A stretch of DNA of 64,000 nt from Neobacillus sp. CF12 (GTDB lineage: Bacteria > Bacillota > Bacilli > Bacillales > Cytobacillaceae): NCBI RefSeq assembly GCF_030348765.1, contig NZ_JAUCEU010000007.1, positions 1,358,501 to 1,422,500 on the forward strand, given 5' to 3'. The notes under the pieces were generated by a model. It ran no database searches. It worked only from the letters and a program-made list of their open reading frames with translations, and had not been told where the DNA came from. The position numbers and the translations under genes are program-made. Below are positions 26,511 through 34,947 of the stretch, one piece after another (the first letter of the stretch is position 1; every line of letters starts with the position of its first letter).

Positions 26511-26534
26511 TTAAAAAAAACTTGCGTTTGCAAG
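26511..26534 (-). terminator. Terminator after the first iclR gene
   Basis: On the minus strand CTTGC-aaac-GCAAG is followed by T8. Short stem, good T run, 15 bases past the iclR stop. Confidence 0.6.
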
Positions 26535-26548
26535 CCTTTTCTACTTAT

Positions 26549-27337
26549 CTAGTTTTTTAATTGATAGCCCATATAACTAGACAATTTTGCTGATGTTTCC
26601 AATGCTCTAGGCAATGCTACCTTCTCAATAAATTCGTTATGGAACGTTGTTTCAGTAGCAACCACATTAACAGCAGCCAAAACCTTTCCCGAGCGATCGA
26701 AAATCGGTGCTGCAACTGATTGAATCCCTAAGGTTAATTCTCCCTTGGTAATGGCATATCCTTTTTTGCGGATTCCTTCTAATTCTTCCTGTAAATCTAG
26801 TAAATCCGTTTGAGTCTTATCTGTATATGGTTTTAAGTTTGAGCCATATAAAACCAAATTTAATTGCTCCTTCGTTTGATAGGCCAGCTGCACCTTCCCA
26901 TTTGCAGTTGCATGAGCAGGGAGCCTTAGTCCAATATTAACATTTATGGCAGAAATTCCTCTCACAGGGGCACTGCCGACATAAACTACTTCATGCCCAT
27001 CCAAAATCGAAAGATGACAGGATGCTCCTGTTTCATCTCTTAGACTTTCAATATACGGTTGTGCGATTTCTGGAAGCTTTAAACTACTTAAATATGAAAA
27101 TCCTATTTCTAACACTTTTGGTGTTAAACTGTATCGCTTGGTAGCCTCATCTTGATTCAGATATCCAAGTGATTGAAGTGTATATAACAACCTAAAAGGC
27201 ACAGTTCGACTTACATTAAGTTCTTTCGCGATTTCTACCAATGATAGTGTTGTTCTTTCCTCACCAAACAACCTTAATATTTCTAATCCTCTTACTAATG
27301 CATTGGCATTGTAACGTTCTTTATCATCCTTTGTCAT
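26549..27337 (-). CDS. IclR family regulator, copy 1
   Basis: The 262-residue protein has an N-terminal winged helix (VRGLEILRLFGEERTTLSLVEIAKEL, about residues 14-40) and the IclR effector domain with GIRKKGYAITKGELTLGIQSVAAPIFD. It lies 36 bases downstream of the alpha/beta hydrolase on the same strand, so the two are cotranscribed. A paralogue of the same length (28381-29169) reads the other way. IclR proteins often control aromatic-acid pathways. The shared AAAACAnTGTTTT sites around the block are good candidates for its operator (inference). Confidence 0.93.
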   Translation of the reverse strand: MTKDDKERYNANALVRGLEILRLFGEERTTLSLVEIAKELNVSRTVPFRLLYTLQSLGYLNQDEATKRYSLTPKVLEIGFSYLSSLKLPEIAQPYIESLRDETGASCHLSILDGHEVVYVGSAPVRGISAINVNIGLRLPAHATANGKVQLAYQTKEQLNLVLYGSNLKPYTDKTQTDLLDLQEELEGIRKKGYAITKGELTLGIQSVAAPIFDRSGKVLAAVNVVATETTFHNEFIEKVALPRALETSAKLSSYMGYQLKN

Positions 27338-27373
27338 CGTCCTCCACCTCCTTTACGGTCTAAATACTATGAT

Positions 27374-28159
27374 TTATTTAAGAAATTCCAATACAATCTT
27401 ATTAAAGTAGCTTGGATCTTCCTGGTAACACAAATGTCCTGTACCTGGAATAATCGCCAACTCTGAATTTTTTAACAGGTTATGGAAAATCTCTGACTCA
27501 CTCACTGGTGTTACCTTATCCAATTCTCCACAAATGACAAGAGTCTGGGTCGTAATAGAGGATAAGATATTCATTTGGTCTAAATGAAATAAAGAATATG
27601 CTACTGAGCGGTACCCCATAGGTCTAACCTGTGACATAATCCTTTCCGCTTCCTTCTTTACTTCTGGGTCAGGATTTGGGGAAAGAAGTTCTTTTACTCT
27701 CTTTATGGCAATTTCCTTTGGATCCAATGTAAGAATATTATTAAGGCGTGCTGCTAATTTCTTTTGATTCTCTTCAACGCTTAAAGCGGCAGATCCCCTA
27801 GTGGCATCTGCGATGATTAATCGATCGACCATTTCAGGGAAACGATAACAGTAATCAAGTGCAATCGCAGAGCCCATTGAATGGCCTAAGAGTGTCACAG
27901 AGTTATAGTTTAAGCCTTCGATAAAGTCCTTTAAAATATCAGCAAACTGACTAAACTCCGTGAATTCCTCTTTTGGGTCAGAACTTTTTCCATATCCAGG
28001 TGCATCCCAAGCAATTACCGTATGATTTTCACTAAGTCCTGCTAATTGTTTTTTCCAGGATTGAGAATTGTTCCCCATTCCATGGAGAATAATGATAGGA
28101 TCTCCCTTCCCTTCTATATCATAATGAATGGACAAATCCTGTACAGTTAAATACGGCAT
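27374..28159 (-). CDS. Alpha/beta hydrolase (possible meta-cleavage product hydrolase)
   Basis: The 261-residue protein has a complete alpha/beta hydrolase catalytic triad: nucleophile in GHSMGS (about 95), aspartate in CGELDKVTP, and histidine in GTGHLCY. The oxyanion region reads ILHGMGNNSQSW. It belongs to the broad group containing meta-cleavage product hydrolases (BphD, MhpC) and 3-oxoadipate enol-lactonases. Its context with a Rieske enzyme and an extradiol dioxygenase favours hydrolysis of a ring-cleavage product. The ATG at 28159 follows GGAGGG. Upstream is a palindromic operator and a likely promoter. Confidence 0.82.
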   Translation of the reverse strand: MPYLTVQDLSIHYDIEGKGDPIIILHGMGNNSQSWKKQLAGLSENHTVIAWDAPGYGKSSDPKEEFTEFSQFADILKDFIEGLNYNSVTLLGHSMGSAIALDYCYRFPEMVDRLIIADATRGSAALSVEENQKKLAARLNNILTLDPKEIAIKRVKELLSPNPDPEVKKEAERIMSQVRPMGYRSVAYSLFHLDQMNILSSITTQTLVICGELDKVTPVSESEIFHNLLKNSELAIIPGTGHLCYQEDPSYFNKIVLEFLK

Positions 28160-28194
28160 TTTATCCCTCCTGTATACTTTTTTGTTTTTTTAGC

Positions 28195-28241
28195 AAAACA
28201 CTGTTTTTTCTTCATAATATAACATTTTGACGATTAGTCAA
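28195..28241. promoter_or_regulatory. Hydrolase / iclR-2 divergent promoter with operator
   Basis: AAAACAcTGTTTT (28195-28207) is identical to 17741-17753. TTGAC-gatta-GTCAA (28227-28241) is a palindrome that gives a -35 on each strand. On the minus strand TTGACT-16-TATTAT suits sigma-A transcription of the hydrolase gene, with the operator just downstream of it. Confidence 0.6.
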
Positions 28242-28380
28242 CGGAATTTTCAGATTAATCGAGTTTTTTTATAGGAGTTAAAAGGCGCAAGTCAGGAAAA
28301 TGTTGTATAATATTAACGAATCTTGTAATGAACTAGCAAATTTATTTACCACAACTACCGTTTTACTAGGAGTGATATAT

Positions 28381-29169
28381 ATGTCCGAAGATAAAAATGA
28401 CCGATACTTATCCAATTCTCTTGTTAGAGGATTAGAAATACTAAAGATGTTTAATGGTGATATGCCTACACTTTCTTTATCCGAAATAGCTAATAAGCTA
28501 AATGTTAGTCGTACTACCCCTTACCGAATCTTGTTCACACTTCAGTCCTTAGGTTATATCAGACAGGATGAACTGACGAAAAGATATGAACTGACACCTA
28601 AAGTTCTCGAATTAGGTTTCACTTATTTGAATACCATGCCGCTTTTAGACTTAGCACGTCCTTATTTAGAAGAACTTAGAGATGAAACGGGATTATCAAC
28701 ACATCTCGGGATTCTTGATGGGAATGAAGTTGCATATGTCGCAAGGGTTCCTGGAAAAGGTGTATCAACAGTCAATGTAACCGTTGGGTCAAGACTTCCT
28801 GCGCACGCTACATCATTAGGAAAGGTTTTGCTTGCATTTCAAAAAGAAGAAACATTATCAGCCATGTTTACCGGCAAACAACTGAAATCATACACCGGTA
28901 AGACCAAAACCGAATTACGATTACTGGAAAAAGAATTAAAAGAAATAAAGGAAAAAGGATATTCTACTAGCAATGAAGAATTTGAAAACGGGATTTTTTC
29001 TGTTGCAGCACCAATCTTAAATCGCCATGGTTATATTATTGCTGCTATAAATGTAGTAGCACCTATAGCGGTCTGTAAGGGTGATTTCATTACAGAAACA
29101 GTTATTCCTGCATTGTTAAAACACGCAGATCAACTTTCTTCCTATTCCGGTTATCACCAACATAATTAA
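28381..29169 (+). CDS. IclR family regulator, copy 2
   Basis: The start at ATG 28381 is set by GGAGTGAT; a longer frame from 28300 lacks a site. The 262-residue product closely parallels the other IclR protein: SLVRGLEILKMF, LNVSRTTPYRILFTLQSLGYI, ELTPKVLELGF and GSRLPAHATSLGKVLLAF have near-identical counterparts. The two arose by duplication. It is divergent from the hydrolase-iclR operon and shares its control region. One copy may repress and the other activate, or they may bind different effectors. Confidence 0.93.
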   Translation: MSEDKNDRYLSNSLVRGLEILKMFNGDMPTLSLSEIANKLNVSRTTPYRILFTLQSLGYIRQDELTKRYELTPKVLELGFTYLNTMPLLDLARPYLEELRDETGLSTHLGILDGNEVAYVARVPGKGVSTVNVTVGSRLPAHATSLGKVLLAFQKEETLSAMFTGKQLKSYTGKTKTELRLLEKELKEIKEKGYSTSNEEFENGIFSVAAPILNRHGYIIAAINVVAPIAVCKGDFITETVIPALLKHADQLSSYSGYHQHN

Positions 29170-29181
29170 TCCAAATGTCAC

Positions 29182-29240
29182 AGCAGGGGATATCGATATT
29201 CACGTCCAATAGTACAAGGTGAATATCGATATCCCCTGCT
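29182..29240. repeat. Perfect 22-bp inverted repeat between convergent genes
   Basis: The arms 29182-29203 and 29219-29240 are exact complements, with a 15-base loop. Each arm holds GGGGATATCGATATTC-type sequence. It lies between the second iclR gene and the ABC permease gene. It has no T run on either side, unlike the other terminators in the window, so it may be a terminator variant, a binding site or a remnant of an element. Confidence 0.7.
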
Positions 29241-29255
29241 AGCTATTTGTTCTGT

Positions 29256-30008
29256 TTAATGCCAAAAGATAAATTTCTTTTGGATCACATCAAGAACAAC
29301 ACTCATTAAATAACCTACAATTGCTATTAACATAACGGAAGCTAATACATTTTCCTGCACGAGTGATGAGGACATAAAACTTAGTAAATATCCCATACCC
29401 TCTGTCGAACTAATCATTTCTGTCAATATTGAAATGATGAGTGCAAGAGGAAGTGCAATTCTTAACCCCGTAAAGATAGATGGTGCTGTTGCGGGTAACA
29501 ATACCTTCCAAAACATTTTAAAATGATTTGCTCCCATATTCTGCGAAGCCCATACATAGATATGATTTACCCTTAGTGCACCATAGTAAGTATTTATAAT
29601 AATTGGAAATAAGCACTCCAAAACAATTAAGAAAATCTTTGAGCCTGAACCAATGCCAAGCATAAATACTAGAATGGGATAAAGAGCCACCCTTGGAATC
29701 GGATAGCCGATTGAAAGCATCGGCTGCATTAATTTGTTCATTACATTGAATCGACTCATCATGATTCCCAATGGAACTCCAATCAAGGCCGCAATTGTAA
29801 ACCCACTCAATACACGAACCATCGTTACTGACAAGTTATCCCAAAGCAGCGGGGATATAACGAGATCGTACGCCACCCCAATCACAACTAACATCGATGG
29901 AAATAGTCTTTCCGGCATAATCCCAAGTGACGCAACAATTTCCCATACAATTAGTAAAATGAAAATAGATTGATAGTCTACTACTTTATTCCAAATCTTT
30001 TTTATCAT
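29256..30008 (-). CDS. ABC importer permease 2 (SsuC/TauC type)
   Basis: The 250-residue protein has about six spans and the binding-protein-dependent permease (EAA) loop around ASQNMGANHFKMFWKVLLPATAPSIFTGLRIALP. It is the last gene of the ABC operon starting at 32688. A second, different permease of the same type precedes it, so the channel is probably a heterodimer instead of the usual SsuC homodimer. The start is ATG 30008 after a GGATG-type site. The imported substrate is probably the aromatic compound or a related organic anion (context inference). Confidence 0.88.
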   Translation of the reverse strand: MIKKIWNKVVDYQSIFILLIVWEIVASLGIMPERLFPSMLVVIGVAYDLVISPLLWDNLSVTMVRVLSGFTIAALIGVPLGIMMSRFNVMNKLMQPMLSIGYPIPRVALYPILVFMLGIGSGSKIFLIVLECLFPIIINTYYGALRVNHIYVWASQNMGANHFKMFWKVLLPATAPSIFTGLRIALPLALIISILTEMISSTEGMGYLLSFMSSSLVQENVLASVMLIAIVGYLMSVVLDVIQKKFIFWH

Positions 30009-30059
30009 CCTTTCACCTCTTTAATTCACTAGTAAGTACTTTCACTCTAAAACTCAAGA

Positions 30060-30824
30060 TTATGCTTTGTTAACATCCCACCATAATACTTTGCTTCGAA
30101 TGGTGAGTAATAGTTTATCAAAGATGAAACCCAGCAATCCGATAAACGCAACACCTGCGAACATATAGTCCGTTCTTCCACCGAGGTCTGCATTGAGAAT
30201 TAAGAAACCTAGTCCAAAACCATTCGCAGCGCCAATAATCTCAGAAGAAAACATCATGACAAAGGTCAACCCTAATGAAACTCTTAATCCATCAAATATT
30301 TTTGGTAACGTAACAGGAAAGACAATCTTCCTTAATAATTGAGTAGTGCTTGCTCCCATATTCTGTCCTGACCAAAGATAGACTTGTTTGATAGATTTCA
30401 CCCCATCTCTCGTAGCAACAAAGCATGGAAAGAAAGCGGTTAAAAAAATAATCAATATCCGAGTTGTATCTGTAATTCCAAACCAAACCATTAAGATTGG
30501 TAATAAGGCAATCTTTGGGATTGGATTTAAGGTATTTACAATGGGATCAAAGAAAGTCCCCACTCTTCGATAGTATCCTGCTAAGATTCCTAGAGTAACA
30601 CCCACGATCACAACTAACAAAAAGCCCATTAGTGATCTAAAAAGACTGGAACCGATATGATTTAATAGATTTCCATCAACCCATAACTCACCCATTGATT
30701 TGACAATTGCCAGTGGGCTTGATAAATAGGTTGGGAACCATTGAAATGAAGAAAAAATCTGCCAAATTGAAAATATCGCCAATAACTCAATACCTGCAAT
30801 CATTCGGAGAAGTTTATTATCCAT
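30060..30824 (-). CDS. ABC importer permease 1 (SsuC/TauC type)
   Basis: The 254-residue protein has six hydrophobic spans and the EAA loop WSGQNMGASTTQLLRKIVFPVTLPKIFDGLR. It starts eight bases inside the end of the ATPase gene, so it is translationally coupled. It pairs with the downstream permease to form the membrane channel of an NMT1/SsuA-type importer. Such importers carry sulfonates, taurine, pyrimidine precursors, or aromatic acids such as phthalate. Confidence 0.9.
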   Translation of the reverse strand: MDNKLLRMIAGIELLAIFSIWQIFSSFQWFPTYLSSPLAIVKSMGELWVDGNLLNHIGSSLFRSLMGFLLVVIVGVTLGILAGYYRRVGTFFDPIVNTLNPIPKIALLPILMVWFGITDTTRILIIFLTAFFPCFVATRDGVKSIKQVYLWSGQNMGASTTQLLRKIVFPVTLPKIFDGLRVSLGLTFVMMFSSEIIGAANGFGLGFLILNADLGGRTDYMFAGVAFIGLLGFIFDKLLLTIRSKVLWWDVNKA

Positions 30825-31626
30825 TGACTACCTCCGATACAATTTGTACTGGTTTATGGTGTTCTTGATGAAGAAGATCCCAAATTTGATTCCGATAATC
30901 TCTAAATTCAGCAGTTTTATAGAGATTTAAATCTCTAGGTCGAGGAAACTTAATATCGATAACCTCTGAAATGACTGCTGGTCTGCCAGAAAAAACGACA
31001 ACGGTATCACTTAAAAAAACGGCTTCTTCAATATCATGGGTAACAAACAAAACACTTTTTTTTGATTCGCTCCAAATTCGAAGCAATTCCACCTGCATTT
31101 CCTCTCTAGTTTGGGCATCTAATGCACCAAATGGTTCATCCATTAATAACACTTCAGGATCAAAGGCAAGTATACGAGCTAATGATACCCTCTGCCTCAT
31201 CCCACCAGATAATTGTGAAGGTAATTGATTTCGAAAATCCCAAAGTCGAACCAATTTTAAGTATTTTTCAACAATCTCATTCTTTTCTTTCTTAGCTACC
31301 CCTTGAATATCCAATCCCCAAGCAACATTATCGAATACATTCAACCATGGAAACAATGCAGACTCTTGAAACATCATTCCTCTGTCCGGTCCTGGCTTTT
31401 CCACTTCTTTCCCTCTAATTTTCACCTTGCCAGAAGACTTCTCAATAAATCCACCCACAATGTGTAAAAAAGTACTCTTGCCACAGCCACTTGGACCGAC
31501 AATACTAACAAATTTTCCTTCAGGAATCGTTAAACTTACATCTTTTATTGCAACTACTTCTTCTTTTTTAGTGGAATAAACTTTTCTCAAATGCTCAATT
31601 TCCATTGCAGGTATCTTTTTAGTCAT
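30817..31626 (-). CDS. ABC importer ATP-binding protein
   Basis: The 269-residue ATPase is of the SsuB/TauB/NrtD type. It has Walker A GPSGCGKST, the Q-loop in MFQESALFPWLNVFDNV, signature LSGGMRQR, Walker B VLLMDEPFGALD, and the H-loop in FVTHDIEEA. It powers uptake by the two permeases downstream. The ATG at 31626 follows AGGAGG. It is the second gene of the operon, 48 bases after the binding-protein gene. Confidence 0.94.
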   Translation of the reverse strand: MTKKIPAMEIEHLRKVYSTKKEEVVAIKDVSLTIPEGKFVSIVGPSGCGKSTFLHIVGGFIEKSSGKVKIRGKEVEKPGPDRGMMFQESALFPWLNVFDNVAWGLDIQGVAKKEKNEIVEKYLKLVRLWDFRNQLPSQLSGGMRQRVSLARILAFDPEVLLMDEPFGALDAQTREEMQVELLRIWSESKKSVLFVTHDIEEAVFLSDTVVVFSGRPAVISEVIDIKFPRPRDLNLYKTAEFRDYRNQIWDLLHQEHHKPVQIVSEVVNG

Positions 31627-31674
31627 GGGTACTCCTCCTATTTATAAATGCGAGGACAAATGTCCCCGCACTAC

Positions 31675-32688
31675 TTATTCAGATGGTAATAAAGAGGTAT
31701 CAATTAATTTATCGAGGTCGATCTTTTTATCAATCCATTTATCTTTTAACATAAGCTCCTGAACTTTCTCCCAGCCATCCCTGTTAATATAAGCGGAACG
31801 GTTATTATCGGTCATGTTCACATAGATTTTTGGATCAGCTTGTACCTTTTTCGTTTTATCAATAATCTTTTGTCTCGCTTCTGGACCATTTTCGTGGTAA
31901 TACTTTACGATATTTGCATAGTCAGCTAAGAAATCCTTTACAGCTTGCTTATTATCCTTAATAAAGTCTGGGTGTAAAAACATCACGAGGAAATCTTCAT
32001 CGAAGGGAACGCCTGTTTTTGATGTGAAAATAGTTTTAAACTCACCACTAGCTTCTGCAGCTGCGCCAAATGGCTGTGGGAACATCCCTAAATCAATTTT
32101 TTTAGATTTAACTGCTTCTGTCATCGCTGGAATTGGAGTAATGGCATATTTGACATCTTTATCAGGATCCAAACCAGCAGATCTCAATGCACTTCGAACC
32201 CACATATCAGTCGGTGATTTAAAATCAGAAAGCCCGATGGTCTTCCCTTTAAGGTCCTTAATGTCATTAATTTCTGAATCCTTTAATGTCATGAAAGTTG
32301 AATTGAATCCTTCATCCGGCGTATCCTTTGACACGACGGCCACTACTTTCATCTCAACTCCTTGAGAGCTTGATAGAATTGCCGCACCTTGTCCTAATGT
32401 GCCCCCATCTATTTGATTCGCCTGATAAGCATTTAACCTATCAGCATTTGCTCTAAATTGAGAGAGATTAAGTTTATACGTTTTTCCGAGATTAGGAGCC
32501 AGCGACGGATCAGCTTCAAATAGCCAAATCGGTTCTTCCGTTGCAAATCCTCCGCCAAAGTTAATTTCTACAACTCCGCCGTCTTTTTTCTTTGCATCTC
32601 CAGAAGATTTTTCCCCAGAACACGCTGCAAGTATTAATGCTAGTGTGATTATACCGAAAAATAATAAGTGCTTTTTCACAAAGAACAT
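31675..32688 (-). CDS. ABC importer substrate-binding lipoprotein (NMT1/SsuA-like)
   Basis: The ATG at 32688 follows AGGGAG at eight bases; an in-frame GTG at 32679 is an alternative. About 337 residues. A lipoprotein signal ends in ILAACSGE, with the lipidated cysteine about 25 residues in. The mature protein is a periplasmic-type binding protein with QIDGGTLGQGAAIL, DLKGKTIGLSDFKSPTDMWV and IDLGMFPQP, typical of the NMT1/THI5-like and SsuA groups. It captures the substrate outside the membrane. An operator-like sequence shared with the MFS gene lies upstream, linking import to the catabolic block. Confidence 0.88.
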   Translation of the reverse strand: MFFVKKHLLFFGIITLALILAACSGEKSSGDAKKKDGGVVEINFGGGFATEEPIWLFEADPSLAPNLGKTYKLNLSQFRANADRLNAYQANQIDGGTLGQGAAILSSSQGVEMKVVAVVSKDTPDEGFNSTFMTLKDSEINDIKDLKGKTIGLSDFKSPTDMWVRSALRSAGLDPDKDVKYAITPIPAMTEAVKSKKIDLGMFPQPFGAAAEASGEFKTIFTSKTGVPFDEDFLVMFLHPDFIKDNKQAVKDFLADYANIVKYYHENGPEARQKIIDKTKKVQADPKIYVNMTDNNRSAYINRDGWEKVQELMLKDKWIDKKIDLDKLIDTSLLPSE

Positions 32689-32792
32689 CTCCCATTCTCC
32701 CTCGAATTTGTATTTTTTACGTGACATCCCCTTAAACATTTCATTTCCAGTTTGTATTAATTGTATTATTTTTAGCACTATCACCTCTACTT

Positions 32793-32818
32793 TGTTTTAT
32801 ATACAAAAACAAGTTTTG
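32793..32818 (-). promoter_or_regulatory. ABC operon operator/promoter element
   Basis: The block TGTTTTATATA (32793-32803) and an AAAACaaGTTTTG palindrome (32806-32818) match the MFS upstream region in sequence and order. The spacing between the half sites is one base shorter than the AAAACnnnGTTTT consensus. It is probably the same regulator. Confidence 0.45.
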
Positions 32819-32900
32819 CTATATGTACATTGTAATAACAGTTTTAATGGTAGTCAATCAATTTATTAGAAAATATAAAATTTTCAATCAGGTAGCAATA

Positions 32901-32935
32901 AAAAAATCTCAGGGAAAATATCCCTGAGATTTTTT
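32901..32935. terminator. Bidirectional terminator
   Basis: A perfect 15-pair stem, AAAAAATCTCAGGGA and its complement, with a five-base loop. It ends yitT on the minus strand, six bases past the stop. Confidence 0.9.
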
Positions 32936-32940
32936 GAAAT

Positions 32941-33825
32941 TTAATGAATGTCCCGTTTCTTAAAGCGTCCGCCACGAACTTCGGAGATATCTGCTATTGC
33001 CAAAAAGGCATTTGGATCAATTTCCTCAACAATTGTTGTTAGTTTCGATTCTTCAAGTCGAGTAATAATACTGAAAATAACCTTCTTATCGTCGCCGGTA
33101 TAAGCTCCCTCACCCTTCATATAAGTGACACCACGACCTAAACGTGCATTTACCGCGTTTCCAATTTCTTCTGCTACGTCACTGATAATCCAAACAGATT
33201 TTGATTCCTCGAAACCATCAACTACCGTATCAATTGCTTTCGCGGCTATAACGTAAGCTAGCAAGGAATACATTGCACGGTCCCAACTGTACACAAATCC
33301 TGCTGCACCTAAAATAAACAGGTTGATAAACATAATAATTTGACCGACGGAGAATGGTACTTTCTTAGTTATCACGAGTGATAGAATTTCTGTACCATCT
33401 AAGGCACCGCCAAACCGAATAACAATTCCAACTCCAATTCCTAATATCATTCCGCCAAAAATGGTCGCAAGCAGAATATCATCGGTAAAGGCTGGTATTG
33501 GATGAAATAATGTTGTAAAAACGGATAAAACAATAATTCCATAGACCGTAGATATAGCGAAGGTTTTACCCATCTGCTTGTATCCTAGATAGACGAATGG
33601 AAGGTTTAATAAGAATAGAAAGATACCGAGTTCAAGACCCGTAATGTGGGATAACATAATCGATATACCTGTTACACCGCCATCAATTACTTTGTTTGGG
33701 ACTAAAAAGATCTCTAGACCGGTAGCCATTAGTATTGCTCCTAGAGAAATGGCTATCGCTCGAAAGATTTTTTTACTAAGCGGCAGTTTTCGATGTTGTA
33801 CTTTTCCGTTTACTAATTCTGTCAC
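32941..33825 (-). CDS. YitT family membrane protein
   Basis: The start is a GTG at 33825 with AAGGTGTG upstream; the longer frame to 33861 has none. About 294 residues: five or six N-terminal spans (DUF161/YitT region, with LGAILMATGLEIFLVPNKVIDGGVTGISI) followed by a soluble C-terminal DUF2179 domain (about 215-290, VFSIITRLEESKLTTIVEEIDP). This two-part layout is standard for the family. The transport or signalling role is not established. It is monocistronic. Confidence 0.9.
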   Translation of the reverse strand: MTELVNGKVQHRKLPLSKKIFRAIAISLGAILMATGLEIFLVPNKVIDGGVTGISIMLSHITGLELGIFLFLLNLPFVYLGYKQMGKTFAISTVYGIIVLSVFTTLFHPIPAFTDDILLATIFGGMILGIGVGIVIRFGGALDGTEILSLVITKKVPFSVGQIIMFINLFILGAAGFVYSWDRAMYSLLAYVIAAKAIDTVVDGFEESKSVWIISDVAEEIGNAVNARLGRGVTYMKGEGAYTGDDKKVIFSIITRLEESKLTTIVEEIDPNAFLAIADISEVRGGRFKKRDIH

Positions 33826-33999
33826 AAAATCACACCTTATAAAATTTATTAATAAAACCAAATTGGAGAATGAGTTCCACTACTACATCTCTGACTAGGT
33901 TATTATTACCACTTAATCTAATCTTCATGAATCAATTATTATAACTGTCATTATACCATAAAATCTATTAAAAATGAATTTGAGTTCATATTTACTAGG

Positions 34000-34947
34000 T
34001 TATAGCGACCTAGATAAGCTATATAAACATTTTATCTTTTTTCTGCTGTCGATTAGCAGATTCTGAGCAGATTGGATCGAGATCTCCTTAAATCTAATTT
34101 TCGTCCCTGGCAGGGCTTGGGCAAGACGGGTAATATCAGTAGATATAACAGTGCCTATTCTTGAATAACCTCCTGTGGTTTGATGCTCTGCCATCAGAAT
34201 GATAGGTCGCCCGCTTGCAGGAACTTGAATCCCTCCTAAAGGAATAGTGTCAGAAATAATATCTGCACCACTGCTATGTTCAATAATCGGACCATTTAAT
34301 TGAAACGCCATTCTATTGGATTGAGGTGAAAGGATATATTCGTCATTTAGAAAGGTTTGGACTCCAAATGAAGTGAATTTTTCTATATGTGGACCCATGA
34401 TGACACTTACAGTTAATTCATTTGGATAATTTGGTATTAAACTCTCATGAAGAAACCTATTTCTTCTTGCTAGTGGGTGTCCATACAGAATATCACCTTT
34501 TTCAAGAGCGCGGCCATCCAAGCCGCCAAATTTTCCTGTTAAATATGTTGATTTACTAGCTAGAACTTGTGGAACTTGGATCCCACCAGCAATACTGATA
34601 TACGCCCTTGCACCCTGTATTATTTTTCCAAACGAAAGGTATTGTCCTTTCTTTATCACTAAACTTTTCCAAAGTGGAATGGCTTGTTCATTAATTTTGG
34701 GTGATAAATTACCACCACAGATTGCTATGGAAACATCATGTAATGCCCACAGAACTGGCCCAATAAACGGTACTTCAAGTACAGGCTCACCTAACTTGTT
34801 TCCAACTAACAAATTTCCCATTTGTAAAGAATAGGTATCCATTGCACCAGATGGACTCACACCGTATTTTCGGTAACCATATCTCCCAAGGTCTTGTACA
34901 GTTGTTTGCAGTCCTGGTTTTACTACCTTAAATATTGGCATATTCAT
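34000..34947 (-). CDS. pxpC: 5-oxoprolinase subunit C
   Basis: The 315-residue protein belongs to the biotin-dependent-carboxyltransferase-like KipA/PxpC family. It begins KPGLQTTVQDLGRYGYRKYGVSPSGAMD, described here as residues 9-36, the family's hallmark. The segment ITRLAQALPGTKIRF is near the C-terminus. With PxpA and PxpB it opens 5-oxoproline to glutamate using ATP. The start overlaps the pxpA stop (ATGA), so it is coupled. It is the last gene of the operon. The C-terminus is unusually basic and short after the conserved region. Confidence 0.93.
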   Translation of the reverse strand: MNMPIFKVVKPGLQTTVQDLGRYGYRKYGVSPSGAMDTYSLQMGNLLVGNKLGEPVLEVPFIGPVLWALHDVSIAICGGNLSPKINEQAIPLWKSLVIKKGQYLSFGKIIQGARAYISIAGGIQVPQVLASKSTYLTGKFGGLDGRALEKGDILYGHPLARRNRFLHESLIPNYPNELTVSVIMGPHIEKFTSFGVQTFLNDEYILSPQSNRMAFQLNGPIIEHSSGADIISDTIPLGGIQVPASGRPIILMAEHQTTGGYSRIGTVISTDITRLAQALPGTKIRFKEISIQSAQNLLIDSRKKIKCLYSLSRSL

